Of a stretch of DNA of 64,000 bases, positions 61,490 through 64,000 are shown one piece after another; position 1 is the stretch's first letter; the number at the start of each line of letters is the position of its first letter. The translations under genes and the position numbers were made by a program. This DNA comes from Chromobotia macracanthus (Eukaryota; Chordata; Actinopteri; Cypriniformes; Botiidae): positions 9,670,501-9,734,500 of the forward strand of contig JAZGTH010000062.1 in the NCBI GenBank assembly GCA_036877525.1, given 5' to 3'. The notes beneath the pieces were generated by a model. The model was not told the origin of the DNA, searched no databases, and worked only from the letters and a program-made list of their open reading frames with translations.

Positions 61490-61880
61490 GTGTTCACAGT
61501 CAGGAGGGGGCAGTGTTGGTGATAAAGCGTGTGTTCATTTGCTCAACCCATGAAGTTAGACTAATGCAACACACCTGCTGTCCCTGCACCATCATTAGCC
61601 TCTGCAGCCCAGCGGAAAGGTCAAGGCTAAATTGTGATTTGCATCCGTTCCGGAGATGCGTAAACATGCAGTTGTCACCCTGATCACAACTAATGCACAC
61701 ACTGATGAGTAGGTGGGAGCTACCACTGTGGAGAGATGCGTAGTGTGAAAATAATTTAACCACGGAAATCTCAAGGAGGTGAGACTCGTGAACTTCACGT
61801 GCAGTCACAACATAATCAACCAAATGATCTATCGCATTCCAGCCCACCTGCGTGGTACAGGCAAATTAATGGCAGTAAAT
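61490..61880. promoter_or_regulatory. Candidate conserved non-coding element with POU octamer
   Basis: A repeat-free, balanced block holding a perfect octamer (ATTTGCAT, 61637-61644), TGATCACAACTAATG, AATAATTTAACCACGG (a RUNX-like ACCAC core) and ATAATCAACCAAATGATC. The density of recognisable cores and lack of repeats suggest an enhancer. If it acts on pou3f3 it would be about 54 kb upstream. Confidence 0.35.
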
Positions 61881-62079
61881 GCGTGCATTTGTTTGTCGAG
61901 GAATATTTTGCCAGATTATACAGCTAGATACTTGCTCACATATAAACATACACACCCACATACACTGCCTCTGCGTACCTGCCCGATGGTAATTAATCGC
62001 TGTGTTTAGGCCTGCTGGAGTACACAAATATGACAGAAACAGGGACAATTAGGATTCTTGTTCAAGCTACATTAACTCT

Positions 62080-62270
62080 CAGTGCTATTACAGCATGGGC
62101 TGCTTCTGCTCGGCTTGTAAACAGTGGGAAGATTGTTCCTCATGGCCATGGAAATATTAATAAAACAAAAGGAAGATTGTGTTTATTGTATTCACATAAT
62201 TACAAATAAATTTCAATTAGCCACCACGTCACCCCTGCAAGTGCAAGCTCGCAGGCTAACATCGACTAGC
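62080..62270. promoter_or_regulatory. Candidate conserved non-coding element (enhancer-like)
   Basis: It contains CCATGGAAATATTAATAAAAC, TTGTGTTTATTGTATTC (forkhead-like) and AATTTCAATTAGCC. It is repeat-free and bordered by GC-balanced sequence. Judged by texture only. Confidence 0.28.
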
Positions 62271-62396
62271 CCCAGATAAATGGGAGAGAGGTTGAGGAAA
62301 ACAGGAAACAAACTGGGCAGATTTGATTTTACATGCAAAAAAATTTACTTTTTTTGCCTTTGTGGAGATGGATTGGGGGTGGGATGAGATGGAAAC

Positions 62397-62423
62397 AGAG
62401 AGAGCGAGAGAGCGAGAGCGAAG

Positions 62424-62455
<32 letters not shown>
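62397..62455. repeat. (GA)n-rich microsatellite
   Basis: GA dinucleotides with GC interruptions on the left and a pure (GA)n run on the right. The Arg/Glu-rich ORF across it is an artefact. Confidence 0.95.
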
Positions 62456-62460
<5 letters not shown>

Positions 62461-62820
62461 GGATGGAATTATGGGGTAGAAACAGAAGAAGAAAATGAGA
62501 GCAAGACAAGCAGGAGAGGTGTTTAGTATTCTTCTCTGATCAGCAGTCAGTGTGTGTTTCTCTTCTCTGTTTTTCTCCAGCTGAAGAGAGGAGAATACTT
62601 AAGCAATGTCATCCGGCAGGTCAAACACAAGCACAGGACAGAGTGACATTTGACCTGTGCTATAGAATCACTGAACTTCAACAGGAAGGAAAAAGATCCA
62701 TTTCCACATGTTAATTTTGACTTTTAATGCATTACCTATTTAAAATGAAATGTCCTTCTCCACTAAAGTTCATTTTTTTGGGACCGAAATTACTTATTAC
62801 TGGTTTATTATGTGCGCTAA

Positions 62821-63040
62821 AGGAATTGTTCACCCATAAAATAAATGTCATCATTTACTCACCCTCAAGTAGCATGCTGTTATATTTTCTGTTAACAAGC
62901 TATGGACTCCTTTTATAGAGCTTCTTTGGAGCTTTACAGACTGTGGTCACTATGAATTTTTCACTGTTTGGAAAAGATCAGCGTTGAGTTTCTTCTGCAG
63001 TATTCCACGGTAATAACAACATATAGGTTTGCAACAAATT
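62821..63040 (+). mobile_element. Common fish MITE (GTTCACCC family)
   Basis: It starts AGGAATTGTTCACCCATAAAATAAATGTCATCATTTACTCACCCTCA and continues with TATGGACTCCTTTTATAGAGC and GGAGCTTTACAGACTGTGGTCACTATGAA. This is the expected order for this abundant repeat. The short fragment at 46.8 kb is its inverse. Confidence 0.7.
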
Positions 63041-63216
63041 ATGAGAGAATTAAAATTTTGAATTAAAACTGTTCTCAACAATAAAATCACATTTATTTTG
63101 CATTTTAAATAGCAAAGAAACAGCAAATAAATAAAACATTACCACAACCAATGAAATTTCACCAAAGTATGTGCACTTGAACTATAGAAAGTATGTATGT
63201 GCATACTTATATGGGC

Positions 63217-63242
<26 letters not shown>
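63217..63242. repeat. (TA)n microsatellite
   Basis: About 13 TA units. The tyrosine/isoleucine run in the ORF crossing it comes from the repeat. Confidence 0.97.
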
Positions 63243-63247
<5 letters not shown>

Positions 63248-64000
63248 ACATACACATCATAATCTGTGATATCAGACTGAACATTTGACTGAAACCTGAT
63301 AAACAGATTATAGAGGCCATATAGCCAAAAAAATCTGCCCAGAAAAATAACAGTATTGTGCCAGACAGAATCACACTCAGACATTATGTGGTGCACCTCC
63401 TGCCATGAATCCACAATGACATTTAGAAAGTTATGATTGAAAATAATCTCTGTCAAGATGTGCATGTTCTTTGTGATAATTATTATCATTATTGTTATCA
63501 CTATTATTGTTATTGCATTTCTCCTGTCCTCTGGCAAAGATAATAACCTTTGTAGGCTTGCTGAAAGAGAGCCTGTTGCAAAGAAAACAAAAATGTTTCC
63601 TTATTTATTTGATCTCATAGTCAGTGCCTTAAGTGATCAGTTAACATACCGCCTTAGATTACAATCAGCTAATAATGGTGATTCTGCCTCTCAGAAGGGC
63701 ATTGTGGAAAATAATGACGGCCCCTTATGGAGGAGCAGGGGTCCTAAAGATTCTGCTAACAAAAAAACCCAGTGTGACAGCTTTTAAAGGAAAGGAGTGA
63801 TGCAGAGTAAAAAAGAGAAAAAAAGAGGAGTGCAGGCATTACTAAGCAGGCTTTAAGATGGCAGATAGGGATGTAAGAGGGAGACTGATCTTGGCAGGTC
63901 AGGAGGTATCCTCAGCTGAAGCATCATATCAGCCTAAACCCAGACCCCTTGCCCCCTGCTCCACTCAAGGGCCAGCTGGTTGCTGTGGTGAGGAGCCACA
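63243..64000. other. Right edge of window, no gene seen
   Basis: A 116-codon plus-strand ORF (63437-63787) begins with an isoleucine-rich stretch encoded by an ATTATT-type simple repeat, then continues without recognisable domains. I do not regard it as a gene. Confidence 0.5.

Noticed and set aside
1..64000. CRISPR arrays, operons, rRNA or functional tRNA genes
   Set aside because: None is present. The only tRNA-like sequences are the diverged heads of SINEs, and the tandem arrays are eukaryotic microsatellites.

Overview
The window is vertebrate nuclear DNA, almost certainly from a teleost and probably a cypriniform. It holds one recognisable host protein-coding gene in 64 kb. The rest is AT-rich non-coding DNA with microsatellites and decayed transposons of kinds typical of fish: Tc1/mariner remnants, tRNA-derived SINEs, a solo LTR and several MITE-like pieces. 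There are no bacterial-style operons, no tRNA or rRNA genes and no CRISPR array.

The gene is an intronless class III POU homeobox gene on the minus strand (5772-7043, 423 aa), recognised as pou3f3 (Brn-1 family). Its 3' flank lies to the left (below 5772), and its TATA-less promoter and 5' leader lie to the right (about 7044-7930). Two features at its 3' end deserve attention. The C-terminal tail is read in a different frame from the tail I recall for tetrapod POU3F3, and that other tail is still legible in an overlapping frame. A consensus splice donor in the last codons is also in phase with a well-bounded 96-bp candidate exon about 300 bp downstream.

Layout: 1-5030, downstream flank with a 244-bp MITE, a (GATA)20 tract and two fold-back palindromes. 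5030-7930, the gene with its UTR and promoter. 7930-19260, upstream flank with no coding signal and one SINE. 19268-20866, a SINE next to a complete-ended Tc1-like element. 20870-43180, a long non-coding stretch with MITE pieces and a 91-bp near-perfect fold-back at 36.5 kb. 43190-47600, a repeat-rich stretch with candidate conserved non-coding blocks, a Tc1 remnant and a solo LTR. 48421-50672, a recent local tandem duplication with an internal deletion in one copy. 51145-52330, a GC-rich repeat-like island. 52.3-64 kb, more desert with SINE and MITE copies, a hairpin plus 45-bp tandem repeat at 57.4 kb, and several stretches that read like developmental enhancers.

This organisation, a lone developmental transcription factor in a gene desert, is the usual setting of POU3F-type genes. 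It suggests that much of the functional content is long-range regulatory DNA. At least ten perfect POU octamers (ATGCAAAT or its complement) are scattered through the window, which would be compatible with auto- or cross-regulation but is not proof of it. I found no convincing novel multi-gene system. The most original observations are the pou3f3 C-terminus and candidate exon, the duplication/deletion structure at 48-51 kb, and the fold-back at 36.5 kb.
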